This document shows, one piece after another, positions 43,611-51,371 of a stretch of DNA of 53,082 nt. A program made the position numbers and the translations under genes. The notes beneath the pieces were generated by a model. That model ran no database searches. It was not told where the DNA came from and was given only the letters and a program-made list of their open reading frames with translations. The number at the start of each line of letters is the position of its first letter. Position 1 is the stretch's first letter. The DNA is from Actinomadura kijaniata NBRC 14229 (GTDB lineage Bacteria; Actinomycetota; Actinomycetes; Streptosporangiales; Streptosporangiaceae): the NCBI RefSeq assembly GCF_001552175.1, contig NZ_BCQR01000078.1, forward strand, positions 1 through 53,082, read 5' to 3'.

Positions 43611-44823
43611 CCGCCGCGCCCGCCCCGTCATCGGCCGGAGACGGGCGCCCCGTCCGGCCGGGCCGCAGCCCCGGCGCCAGCAGCAGCGTCACCACCAGCG
43701 ACGCCGCCGCCATCACCACGATGCCCGTCTCTGGCGACGTGCGCTGCGCGACCGCGCCCGCGACCGTCGCCGCCACGCCCTGCATCGCCATCATCCCCGA
43801 CGAGTGCAGCCCGAGCGCCTGCCCGTGCATCTCGTCGGGGGTCAGGTCCATCAGCAGCTCCTGCGCCACCAGCGACGATCCGTACCCCACCGCCGCCACC
43901 AGCGTCGCCACCGCCACCACCGGCAACGGCGGGTCCACCGCGAACACCAGGTACGGCGCGGCCAGCAGCACCAGCAACGGCACCCCGAGGCGCCGCCGCA
44001 CCCCCGCCGACAGGAACCGCCCCACCAGCGTGTCACCGGCCAGCATCCCCACCGCCGCCAGCGCCATCAGCGTCCCCGCGTGCGTGGGGGAGTACGGCAC
44101 GAACAGCGCCTCGGCCCCGACGATGAGACCGTTCGGCACCCACATCGCCAGGAACGCGTACCGGCGCGGCACCGAGGACCACAGCAGCCGGTTGACCCGC
44201 CACGTCTCCCGCACCGACGCCCGTCCGGTCGCGCGCGGCGCCCGCGACGACAGCCCGAACCACGCCGCCGCCGCGCCCAGCAGGTTCAACGCGACCGCGC
44301 ACAGCAGCGTCCCGCGCGCCGACAGCACCGCCACCAGCAGCCCGCCGAGCCCGAACCCGCCGATCTGCACCACCCCGGCCGCCATGTTCATCACCGACCG
44401 GCCCAGCAGATACCCCTCGCGCGGCAGCACCTCGCTGAGCAGCCCCAGCCGCACCCCGCCGCCCACCGACGCGACGAGCCCCAGGGACAGCACCACCGCC
44501 AGCAGCCCCCACACCGGCATCCCCGGCAGCGCCAGCGCCGCCGTCCCCGCCGCGAACAGCAGCCCCGCCCACGTCATCGCGGCGCGCGGCGGCAGCCGGT
44601 CGGCCGCCGACATCAGCAGGGTCGCGCCCAGCAGCTGCGCGAACGTCGTCCCGAACATGCTCAGCGCCGACAGCAGCGGCGACCCCGTCGCCTCGAACAC
44701 CAGCACCCCGAGCGCCAGCCCGGCCACCGTGTTCGCCGCCACCTGCGCCGAGAACGCCCCGAACAGCGCCCCGAACTCCGGCGTACGGAACAACTCCCGA
44801 TAAGTACGCATGCGGGAAATCAT
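43600..44823 (-). CDS. MFS transporter
   Basis: A 407-residue, about 12-helix major-facilitator protein of the type that opens with RTPEFGALFGAFSAQVAANTVAGLALGVLVFEATGSP, common in actinobacterial exporters of unknown substrate. ATG at 44823 follows ggaggg; an internal ATG four codons later is less likely. It is divergent from an ArsR-like regulator with a palindrome in the 52-base gap, so it is probably that regulator's target. Its 3' end overlaps the sigma gene by 11 bases on the opposite strand. Confidence 0.8.
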   Translation of the reverse strand: MISRMRTYRELFRTPEFGALFGAFSAQVAANTVAGLALGVLVFEATGSPLLSALSMFGTTFAQLLGATLLMSAADRLPPRAAMTWAGLLFAAGTAALALPGMPVWGLLAVVLSLGLVASVGGGVRLGLLSEVLPREGYLLGRSVMNMAAGVVQIGGFGLGGLLVAVLSARGTLLCAVALNLLGAAAAWFGLSSRAPRATGRASVRETWRVNRLLWSSVPRRYAFLAMWVPNGLIVGAEALFVPYSPTHAGTLMALAAVGMLAGDTLVGRFLSAGVRRRLGVPLLVLLAAPYLVFAVDPPLPVVAVATLVAAVGYGSSLVAQELLMDLTPDEMHGQALGLHSSGMMAMQGVAATVAGAVAQRTSPETGIVVMAAASLVVTLLLAPGLRPGRTGRPSPADDGAGAAVRT

Positions 44824-44852
44824 GCGCACCCTCCGCCCCACCCCCGTTACTC

Positions 44853-44870
44853 TTTCGCATGGAGGCGAAA
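44853..44870. promoter_or_regulatory. palindrome TTTCGC-N6-GCGAAA, candidate operator
   Basis: 6-base perfect arms at 44853-44858 and 44865-44870 lie in the 52-base gap between divergent MFS and ArsR-like genes and cover the ribosome site (ggagg) of the regulator. The size and position fit a winged-helix repressor site controlling both genes. Confidence 0.5.
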
Positions 44871-44875
44871 CAATC

Positions 44876-45838
44876 ATGGGCTGGTGGAGAGTCGACGCCG
44901 ACACCCTCGCCCGCGGCCGCTTCGTCGTCTCCCCGCTCGCCGAGACGACCGCCGCGCTCCAGACCCTGCACCGCGCCGCCCCCTCCCACCCCGGCGAACG
45001 CGCCTGGCTGAGCACCCACCTGCCCGCCTACCGCGCCCGCCTCGCCGCCGATCCCGTCGCCGCCGCGCTCGTCCGCGTCGGCCTCGGCGGCTCCTGGAAC
45101 GCCGACTTCCTCACCCCGGTCCCCACCGGAGCGGCGTTCCCCGACGAGATCGGCCGCGTGCGCGCCACCCCGCCCGCCGCCGCCCGCGCCGACCTGGAGG
45201 TCGCCGCCGGCGGCCCGCTGCCGCCCGTACTGGACGTCCCCGACCTGCCCGAACGCGCCGCCGCCCTGCTCACCTGGGTCTGGCGGACCGCCGTCGGCCC
45301 CGACTGGCCGCGGCGCCGCCGCCTGCTGGAGGCCGACCTGGTCGCCCGCACCGGCCAGCTCACCCGGCACGGCTGGGCCGCCGCCCTCGACGACATGCGC
45401 CCCGGCATGCGCTGGCTCGGCGACGGCCGCCTCCAGGTCAACGCCTACGACTACCCGCCCCGCGAGATCTCCGGCGAGCGCCTGTTCTTCGTCCCGGTCA
45501 CCGCCCGCCGCGGCTGGGTCGCCTGGGAGGCGGACCGCAACGCCGTCGTCTACCCCTGCTCGGGCGTCCTCGCCGCCGGCCGGCCGCCCGCCCCGCGCGC
45601 CCTGGCCGCCCTCCTCGGCGGCCCCCGCGCCGAGATCCTCGTCCTCCTCGACACCCCCAAGAGCACCAGCCAGCTGGTCGCCCTCACCGGCCAGGCCCTC
45701 GGCTCCACCGGCCGCCACCTGAGGATCCTGCGCGACGCCGGCCTGCTGGAACGCCGCCGCGCGGGCCGTTCGGTCCTCTACTACCGCACCCCCGCCGCCG
45801 ACGCCCTCCTGGCGGCGGGAACGCCGCGGGTAAGCTGA
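44876..45838 (+). CDS. ArsR-type winged-helix regulator with long N-terminal domain
   Basis: A 320-residue protein. Residues about 1-235 match the DUF5937-like N-terminal region found ahead of ArsR HTHs in actinobacteria (WWRVDADTLARGRFVVSPLAETTAAL opening). Residues about 245-320 are a winged helix (ILVLLDTPKSTSQLVALTGQALGSTGRHLRILRDAGLLERRRAGRSVLYYRT). No metal-binding Cys pair is seen. ATG at 44876 follows ggagg with 9-base spacing. Divergent from the MFS exporter and 5 bases upstream of the alpha/beta hydrolase, so it may control both. Confidence 0.8.
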   Translation: MGWWRVDADTLARGRFVVSPLAETTAALQTLHRAAPSHPGERAWLSTHLPAYRARLAADPVAAALVRVGLGGSWNADFLTPVPTGAAFPDEIGRVRATPPAAARADLEVAAGGPLPPVLDVPDLPERAAALLTWVWRTAVGPDWPRRRRLLEADLVARTGQLTRHGWAAALDDMRPGMRWLGDGRLQVNAYDYPPREISGERLFFVPVTARRGWVAWEADRNAVVYPCSGVLAAGRPPAPRALAALLGGPRAEILVLLDTPKSTSQLVALTGQALGSTGRHLRILRDAGLLERRRAGRSVLYYRTPAADALLAAGTPRVS

Positions 45839-45843
45839 CCGGC

Positions 45844-46617
45844 ATGACCGAAACCCTCCCCGTCCAGTACTTCGACGGCCGCGACGGCGCGCGCCTCGCC
45901 TACCGCGAGACGGGAGAGGGCAGGCCCCTCGTCCTCATCCACGGCTACTTCTCCACCGCCACGGTCAACTGGATCCGCTACGGCCACGCCCCCAAGATCG
46001 CCGCCGCCGGATTCCGCGTGATCATGCCGGACCTGCGCGGCCACGGCGACAGCGCCGCGCCCCACGACCCGGCCGCCTACCCGCCCGACGCCCTCGCCGA
46101 CGACGGCTTCGCCCTGCTGGACCACCTGGGCCTGACGGACGGCGGCTACGACCTGGGCGGCTACTCCCTCGGCGCCCGCACCACCGTCCGCATGCTGGCC
46201 CGCGGCGCCCGCCCCGGCCGCGCGATCCTGTCGGGCATGGGCCTGAAGGGCATCGTCCGCACCGAGGGGCGCGGCGGCTACTTCCACCGCGTCCTGACCA
46301 ACCTCGGCACCTTCGAACGCGGCACCCCCGAATGGCGCGCGGAGGCGTTCCTCAAGACCGTCGGCGGCGACCCGCAGGCCCTGCTGAACGTCCTCAACAC
46401 GTTCGTCGACACCCCGCGCGAGACCCTCGACCACATCCTCACCCCGACCCTCGTGGTCTGCGGCAGGGACGACCACGACAACGGATCGGCCCAGGAGCTC
46501 GCCGACGCCCTCCCCGAGGCCCGCTACGCCGAGATCCCCGGCAACCACATGAGCGCCGTGACCCGCGCCGAACTCGCCGACGCGATCGTCGACTACCTGG
46601 CGGCCACGCCCGCCTAG
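45844..46617 (+). CDS. alpha/beta hydrolase
   Basis: A 257-residue alpha/beta-fold hydrolase. Oxyanion motif HGYF at 33-36, nucleophile elbow GYSLG with Ser108, probable acid Asp in CGRDDHDNG near 213, and His in PGNHMSA near 238. No signal peptide is seen. It starts 5 bases after the regulator stop, so it is likely co-transcribed with it. Its stop codon shares the bases CTAG with the convergent LysR gene (46614-46617). Substrate unknown. Confidence 0.85.
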   Translation: MTETLPVQYFDGRDGARLAYRETGEGRPLVLIHGYFSTATVNWIRYGHAPKIAAAGFRVIMPDLRGHGDSAAPHDPAAYPPDALADDGFALLDHLGLTDGGYDLGGYSLGARTTVRMLARGARPGRAILSGMGLKGIVRTEGRGGYFHRVLTNLGTFERGTPEWRAEAFLKTVGGDPQALLNVLNTFVDTPRETLDHILTPTLVVCGRDDHDNGSAQELADALPEARYAEIPGNHMSAVTRAELADAIVDYLAATPA

Positions 46618-47543
46618 CGCGCGTCCCGCGGGCCGTGGCCGGACGGGCCCCGGCGGCCGTCAACGGCGGCGAGGGCGCGCGGCACGGTGGCCCTGAGCGC
46701 GGCGACCAGGTCGCGGACCAGTACCGAGGCCGCCATCTCCCTGGTGACCGCGTAGCCGACGCGGCGCAGGGGAGCGTCCCCGGTGAGGTCCATCGCCGAC
46801 ACCCGCGCGGGCGCGCCGGCCACCGTGAGGCGCGGCACGATCGCGACCCCCAGCCCGTGGTCGACCATCGAGACCACCACGCCGTCGTCCCGCACCGTCA
46901 TGCTCCCGGCGGGGATCCAGTCCTGTCCGGCCAGCCACCGCCTGGTGTCGGCCGAGCAGTTCTCATGCCAGTTGATCAGCGGCAGGGACCGGGGGTCGGG
47001 GTGCCCCGCCGGATAGGCCATCACGTACGGCTCGTCGAACAGCTCCCCGTACACGAGCCCCTCGACCTGCGCGGGCAGGCCCAGCACCCCGATCTCGGCG
47101 TGGCCGTCGAGCACTTCGCCCGCGATGCCCCGGCCGAGGTCGGCGACGATGCGGACGTCCACCGTGACCTTGGGATGGCGGTGGCCGAACCGCACCAGCG
47201 CGGCGGGCAGCAGATGGAAGGCCGCGCTCCGGAAGGCGGCCACCCGCAGGGTGCCGGTGGCCTGCCCCCCGTCCGCGTGGCGGGCCTCGGCCCGCATGAC
47301 GTCCATCATCGCCAGGACGCGGCGCGCGTGCCCGACCACCGTCTCGCCCGCGGCCGTCGGCCGCGCCCCGTGCCGCCCGCGCCGGAACAGCACCGCGCCG
47401 ATCTTGCGTTCGGCGCTCCGGAGCGCGTGCGAGACGGCGGGCTGGGTCAGGTCCAGTCGCACGGCGGCCCCGCTCAGGCTGCCCTCCCCGGCCACCGCGA
47501 CCAGCACGCGCAGCTCGGCGGCGGTCAGATCATCCCTCTGCAC
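46614..47543 (-). CDS. LysR-family transcriptional regulator
   Basis: A 309-residue LTTR: winged HTH at about 5-62 (AAVRLDLTQPAVSHALRSAERKIGAVLFRR) and a periplasmic-binding-like effector domain. GTG at 47543 gives the family-typical start (MQRDDLTAAELRVLVAV). Upstream sequence to 47642 would be an unusual extension. Only 9 bases separate a minus-strand TATAAA (47558-47553) from the GTG, so the message may be nearly leaderless. It is divergent from the MDR oxidoreductase at 47641, the probable target. Confidence 0.85.
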   Translation of the reverse strand: MQRDDLTAAELRVLVAVAGEGSLSGAAVRLDLTQPAVSHALRSAERKIGAVLFRRGRHGARPTAAGETVVGHARRVLAMMDVMRAEARHADGGQATGTLRVAAFRSAAFHLLPAALVRFGHRHPKVTVDVRIVADLGRGIAGEVLDGHAEIGVLGLPAQVEGLVYGELFDEPYVMAYPAGHPDPRSLPLINWHENCSADTRRWLAGQDWIPAGSMTVRDDGVVVSMVDHGLGVAIVPRLTVAGAPARVSAMDLTGDAPLRRVGYAVTREMAASVLVRDLVAALRATVPRALAAVDGRRGPSGHGPRDAR

Positions 47544-47552
47544 GCCACCGAA

Positions 47553-47560
47553 TTTATATA
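47553..47560. promoter_or_regulatory. AT-rich core of the divergent LysR/MDR promoter
   Basis: tttatata is the only strongly AT-rich run in the 97-base gap. It can supply a -10 box on either strand: TATAAA for the LysR gene or TATATA for the oxidoreductase. A LysR T-N11-A site could not be assigned with certainty. Confidence 0.35.
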
Positions 47561-47640
47561 GACATCCTTCATGGAACGTCCCCGAGCCGGTGACGGGACC
47601 GCCTGGCTGGGGCGCCACCGGGCTCCTAGCGTCAGGTTCC

Positions 47641-48573
47641 ATGCACGTTGTTCACGTACCCCGCCACGGCGGCCCCGAAGTCCTGACCATGACCGAACTG
47701 CCCGACCCGGTTCCGGAGCCGGGCCAGACCCTGGTGGAGGTGGAGGCGGCGGGGATCAACTTCGCCGACCTGGCGCAGATCCGCGGCACCTACAGCCCCC
47801 GGCCGCTGCCGTTCGTGCCGGGCATGGAGGTGGTGGGGCGGACCGCCGACGGCCGCCGGGTGATGGGCCTGACCCGGAACGCCTACGCCACCATGGCCGT
47901 CCTCGACCGGCCGACCGAGATCCCCGAGGAACTGCCCGCGGGCCGGGCGCTCGCCCTCCTGGTCCAGGGGCTCACCGCCTGGCACCTGCTGCGCACCGCG
48001 GCCCGCGTCGTCCCCGGCGAGAGCGTCGTGGTCAACGCGGCGGCGGGCGGCGTCGGCCATCTGGCCGTCCAGCTCGCCCGGCACTTCGGGGCCGCACGCG
48101 TGATCGGCACCGCCTCGACCCCGGACAAGCGCGCCCTGGTGCTGGAACTCGGCGCGGACGCGGCGGTGGACGGGGCCGCGGACGGCTACGTCGAACGGGT
48201 CGTCGAGGCGAACCACGGGCGGAAGGCCGACATCGTGCTGGACGCCGTCGGCGGAGAGGTGCTGGACGCGGGCCTGGACGCGCTCGCCCCGTTCGGACGC
48301 CTGGTCACCTACGGCACGTCGGGCGGCGGCGCCGACACCCCGGTGTCCCGGGAACGGCTCAGCCTGACCAACACCGCCGTGATCGGCTACTGGCTCGGCG
48401 GCTCCCTGCACCTGCCGGGCATGCTGGACCCCCTCGCGGACCTCCTCGACCTGACCATGGCGGGTCGGCTGCGCCCCCAGGTGGGCGGCACGTACCCGCT
48501 CTCGCAGGCACGGCGGGCACTGGAGGACCTGGCGGCCCGCCGCACGCGGGGCAAGCTCGTCCTGCGCCCCTGA
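47641..48573 (+). CDS. zinc-independent MDR oxidoreductase (quinone reductase-like)
   Basis: A 310-residue medium-chain dehydrogenase/reductase: GroES-like domain with AAGINFADLAQIRGTY, PFVPGMEVVG, then Rossmann motif VNAAAGGVGHLAVQLA and C-terminal PLSQARRALEDL. It probably reduces quinones or enones with NADPH. ATG at 47641. Divergent from the LysR regulator, the common arrangement for a redox or electrophile-responsive unit. Confidence 0.85.
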   Translation: MHVVHVPRHGGPEVLTMTELPDPVPEPGQTLVEVEAAGINFADLAQIRGTYSPRPLPFVPGMEVVGRTADGRRVMGLTRNAYATMAVLDRPTEIPEELPAGRALALLVQGLTAWHLLRTAARVVPGESVVVNAAAGGVGHLAVQLARHFGAARVIGTASTPDKRALVLELGADAAVDGAADGYVERVVEANHGRKADIVLDAVGGEVLDAGLDALAPFGRLVTYGTSGGGADTPVSRERLSLTNTAVIGYWLGGSLHLPGMLDPLADLLDLTMAGRLRPQVGGTYPLSQARRALEDLAARRTRGKLVLRP

Positions 48574-48606
48574 GACCCGTCCCGGGGAGCGCGGGCGAGG
48601 CCCGGG

Positions 48607-48972
48607 TCAGGGGGGCCAGCCGGCGAGCAGCACGCTGCTCAGGACACCGGCCGTGCTCCCCTCCAGGACGGTGCGCAGGCTCTGGCCGAGGGCCCGGACG
48701 CGCTGGTGGTCGGGCGGCCGTTCACCGGCGGGGCGGAGGATCCCCTCGACGAGGGACTCGATCTCGGCCCGGCGCTCCTCCGGCAGGTCGAGGTCGGGAA
48801 GGGCCCGCCGGACCTCGCGGGCGAACTCCACGAGCCGCGCGGCGTCCGACGCGGCGTCCGGTGGCGCGGCGGGCGGACCGGTCGAAATGACATTGCCGTT
48901 ACCGATCACCAACTGGCCCGGCATGTCCCCGTTTATGTCAATGCTGGTAAAAGAAGGTGTTTGTTCCGCCAC
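48607..48972 (-). CDS. small helical protein with RHIM-like N-terminal motif (putative effector)
   Basis: A 121-residue protein. Residues 11-29 read IDINGDMPGQLVIGNGNVI; the part LVIGNGNVI fits the RHIM core pattern h-x-h-G-x-x-N-x-h. The same motif opens the divergent NB-ARC protein at 49093. A disordered Pro/Ala linker follows, then a helical region (DAARLVEFAREVRRALPDL, EERRAEIESLVEGIL, RVRALGQSLRTVLEG) and a hydrophobic end (TAGVLSSVLLAGW) that could touch membranes. GTG at 48972 is chosen because ggaggg precedes it by about 8 bases; an ATG at 48987 would add five residues. The effector role is inferred from motif sharing and gene order. Confidence 0.6.
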   Translation of the reverse strand: MAEQTPSFTSIDINGDMPGQLVIGNGNVISTGPPAAPPDAASDAARLVEFAREVRRALPDLDLPEERRAEIESLVEGILRPAGERPPDHQRVRALGQSLRTVLEGSTAGVLSSVLLAGWPP

Positions 48973-49092
48973 CAATGATCCCTCCATCAGGCTTGGCGAA
49001 CTCCATGCGCGCGCATTAGGGGAACTTTACGATAGCCGCTAGTCGCCAGGGCTTCCGGTGTTCGCTGGCATTGACGGATCGGGGATTCGCTA

Positions 49093-51150
49093 ATGGGGAA
49101 AAACAGGCGGAAAGTGCAACGGATCGACGTGCAAATAGGGACGAACTCCGGGATGCTCATCATCGGTGACCGCAACGTCGCCAACGAGACCGGGGACACG
49201 ACGATCCGGAAACGGTCCGGCGGCCCGCCCCGCGTACGTCCGCGCGTCAGGCCCAAGGAACGGGCCGACCCCTCCCGCGCGGACATGCCCCTGGACCTCA
49301 AGGCGGACCTGGCGGAACTGGCACGGTGGGCCGAGGCCGGACGGCCCGTCCAGCTCGTGGGGCGCCGGGGTTCGGGACGGACGACGCTGCTCACCCATCT
49401 CACCGCCCGCTGCGTGGAGCGCGGCACCGACGTGGTGTTCCTCGACGCCGCCGGAGCGGACGCCGACGACGTCGTCCAGGACCTGTTCCGGGCCTGCTAC
49501 GGCATGGGGCGCTACCGCCCGAGGCCGCCCGAGCTCCGGCGGCTGATGGCCTCGATCCAGGCGCTGGTCGTCATCGACGACTTCACCGGCACACCCGCCG
49601 ACCTGGACCGGCTGCTCCGGCTCGTCCCCTCCGGCACGCTGGTCGTCTCCTCCTCCCGGCGGCTGCCCTGGAAGGCGGGCCAGACCGTCGAGATCGGCGG
49701 CCTGGCGCCGCGCCCGGCGATGGAACTGGTGGAACGGTGCCTGCGGCGCCCCCTCACCGATGAGGAACGGGCCGCCGCCGAGCGCTTCCACGCACTGGTG
49801 GACGGGCACCCGCTCGCCCTGACCCAGGCGGCCGCGGCCCTCGGGAACCGGGCCGGGGCCCTGTCCGACCAGCGGAGCCTGGTCGACGCCCTCGCGACCG
49901 GGCTCACCGAGAACGACCACGCCGTCCTGCGCGTCCTCCACGCGCTGGACGGCCTCGACGTCCCGTGGCCGATGGTCGAGAAGCTCATCGGGAGCCCGCT
50001 GGGCCGGGACACGGTCGACCGGCTGACCGCCGCGCGGCTGCTGGCCGAGGAGGGAACGCGCCTGCGGGCGCTCGCGCCCGGCGCCACCCTGGTCGTCGAC
50101 TCCGCCGGCCGGTCCCCCGACACCGCGCGGCGGGCCGCGACCCTGGCCGGATGGGTGAGGACGGCGACCGACCGGGAGATCGGGGACGCGGCCGCGATCA
50201 TCGTGCGCGTCCTGGAGCTCACCGCCGCGGAGGACGAGCACGGCGCCGCCCTCGCCCTGGCCCGCGCGGCGGCCCCGGCCCTGTGCCGCACGTTGAAGTG
50301 GGGCTCGTGGCGGCGCGTGCTGGCCGTCGGCGCCGAGTCCGCCCGGGCGACGGGCTCGACCGGGGACGCGGCCTACTTCGAACGCGAGGAGAGGACCCGG
50401 CGCAGGGCGCTGGCCCGCGGGTTCTGGATCGGGACCGCCGCCGGAAGCGGGTTCCTGCTCGGCCGGCGCCTCGCCGCGCACCAGGGCCCGGCGGGCGGCG
50501 TCAAGGGCTGCCTGGTGGCCCCCGGCGCGCTGACCGCGTTCACGGCCGCCGCCGTGGCGATCCTCTTCGGGGCCGTCGGCTACGCGACCTCCCCCGAACC
50601 GGGGAGGAATCCGGCGAACAGCGGAGGGGCGGCGCCCACGCTCGCCATCCCCACGTTCCCCGCGCCCACGCCCTCTCCCCGAGCCACCGCGCCCTCGACC
50701 ACCGGCCCGTCACCCCGGGCCCTCCCCAGGACACCGCCTCCGTCCCGCCCCGCCGCGAGCCCGCCCGCCAGGAAGCCCCCGCCGACCACGCGGACGCCGA
50801 GAACCCCGCCGACCACGGCGGCCAGAGTGCGACCCCCGGAGATGACCAGCGCCGAAGGCTTCTGGAGCAAGGACGGGTACATGCTCGAATTCCCCGCGAA
50901 CGCCGACAAGGCGACATGGTCGAACATCGTCCTGTCCTACGAGGAGGAGGGCGAGTGGAAATGGCGCTATGACTGCAACGCCGCCGACCCCGTCCCGCTG
51001 ACCGAACGCGACCCGGTCCCGATGACCTGCTGGCTGGACGGCGGCGAGAAACCGAGCCCGGGAACCGTCACCCGCACCGCGGAGAACAGCGTCCGGCTGA
51101 TCGTCGAGGGGGACCCCGAGGTCTCCGGCTTCTACCACCGCTCCCGCTGA
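49093..51150 (+). CDS. membrane-tethered NB-ARC/STAND ATPase with RHIM-like N-terminal motif
   Basis: A 685-residue protein in five parts. (1) Residues 11-33, VQIGTNSGMLIIGDRNV, a RHIM-like motif shared with the divergent small protein. (2) Basic disordered linker. (3) NB-ARC-like NTPase at about 70-330: P-loop GRRGSGRTT (90-98) with Arg in place of the usual Lys, Walker B LVVIDD (158-163), sensor VVSSSRR, GLAP and DGHPLALTQ blocks, winged-helix VLRVLHALDGL. (4) Helical arm, then a transmembrane helix (about 478-499). (5) Pro/Thr linker (about 505-580) and a ~100-residue domain with Trp/Tyr-rich strands and two Cys (628, 646), probably outside the cell. ATG at 49093 follows gggga. Looks like an NLR-type sensor. 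Confidence 0.75.
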   Translation: MGKNRRKVQRIDVQIGTNSGMLIIGDRNVANETGDTTIRKRSGGPPRVRPRVRPKERADPSRADMPLDLKADLAELARWAEAGRPVQLVGRRGSGRTTLLTHLTARCVERGTDVVFLDAAGADADDVVQDLFRACYGMGRYRPRPPELRRLMASIQALVVIDDFTGTPADLDRLLRLVPSGTLVVSSSRRLPWKAGQTVEIGGLAPRPAMELVERCLRRPLTDEERAAAERFHALVDGHPLALTQAAAALGNRAGALSDQRSLVDALATGLTENDHAVLRVLHALDGLDVPWPMVEKLIGSPLGRDTVDRLTAARLLAEEGTRLRALAPGATLVVDSAGRSPDTARRAATLAGWVRTATDREIGDAAAIIVRVLELTAAEDEHGAALALARAAAPALCRTLKWGSWRRVLAVGAESARATGSTGDAAYFEREERTRRRALARGFWIGTAAGSGFLLGRRLAAHQGPAGGVKGCLVAPGALTAFTAAAVAILFGAVGYATSPEPGRNPANSGGAAPTLAIPTFPAPTPSPRATAPSTTGPSPRALPRTPPPSRPAASPPARKPPPTTRTPRTPPTTAARVRPPEMTSAEGFWSKDGYMLEFPANADKATWSNIVLSYEEEGEWKWRYDCNAADPVPLTERDPVPMTCWLDGGEKPSPGTVTRTAENSVRLIVEGDPEVSGFYHRSR

Positions 51151-51371
51151 CCCGAACGCCCCAGCGCGCGAATCCCGGCACCTCCGGCCCTGGCTGGTCC
51201 GGTCGGGCGGACCCGCAAGCGGAACGGCTCCGAGCGGACGGAACGGGAGCCGCTGACCGACCGGACCGAGCGCGACCGCGCGGCGTTCGAACGGTTCCTC
51301 ACACCGGAGTCCGCCGGACGCGGCCCGTTCGGCGCGAACCACTCCGCCCGCCGCTCGGTAGATTGCGCGGC
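51151..51371. other. intergenic region without a clear gene
   Basis: 221 bases between the NB-ARC-like gene and the esterase gene. One frame is open and rich in Arg/Glu/Thr (for example TERDRAAFERFLTPE near 51265-51310) but lacks a start and a ribosome site; it may be a decayed fragment. No hairpin or promoter could be assigned with confidence. Confidence 0.3.

Noticed and set aside
41292..43631. A 779-codon minus-strand frame reaching across the sigma gene
   Set aside because: Codons beyond 42446 are antisense to the sigma factor and its promoter; the LRR-thioredoxin protein begins at the GTG at 42446.
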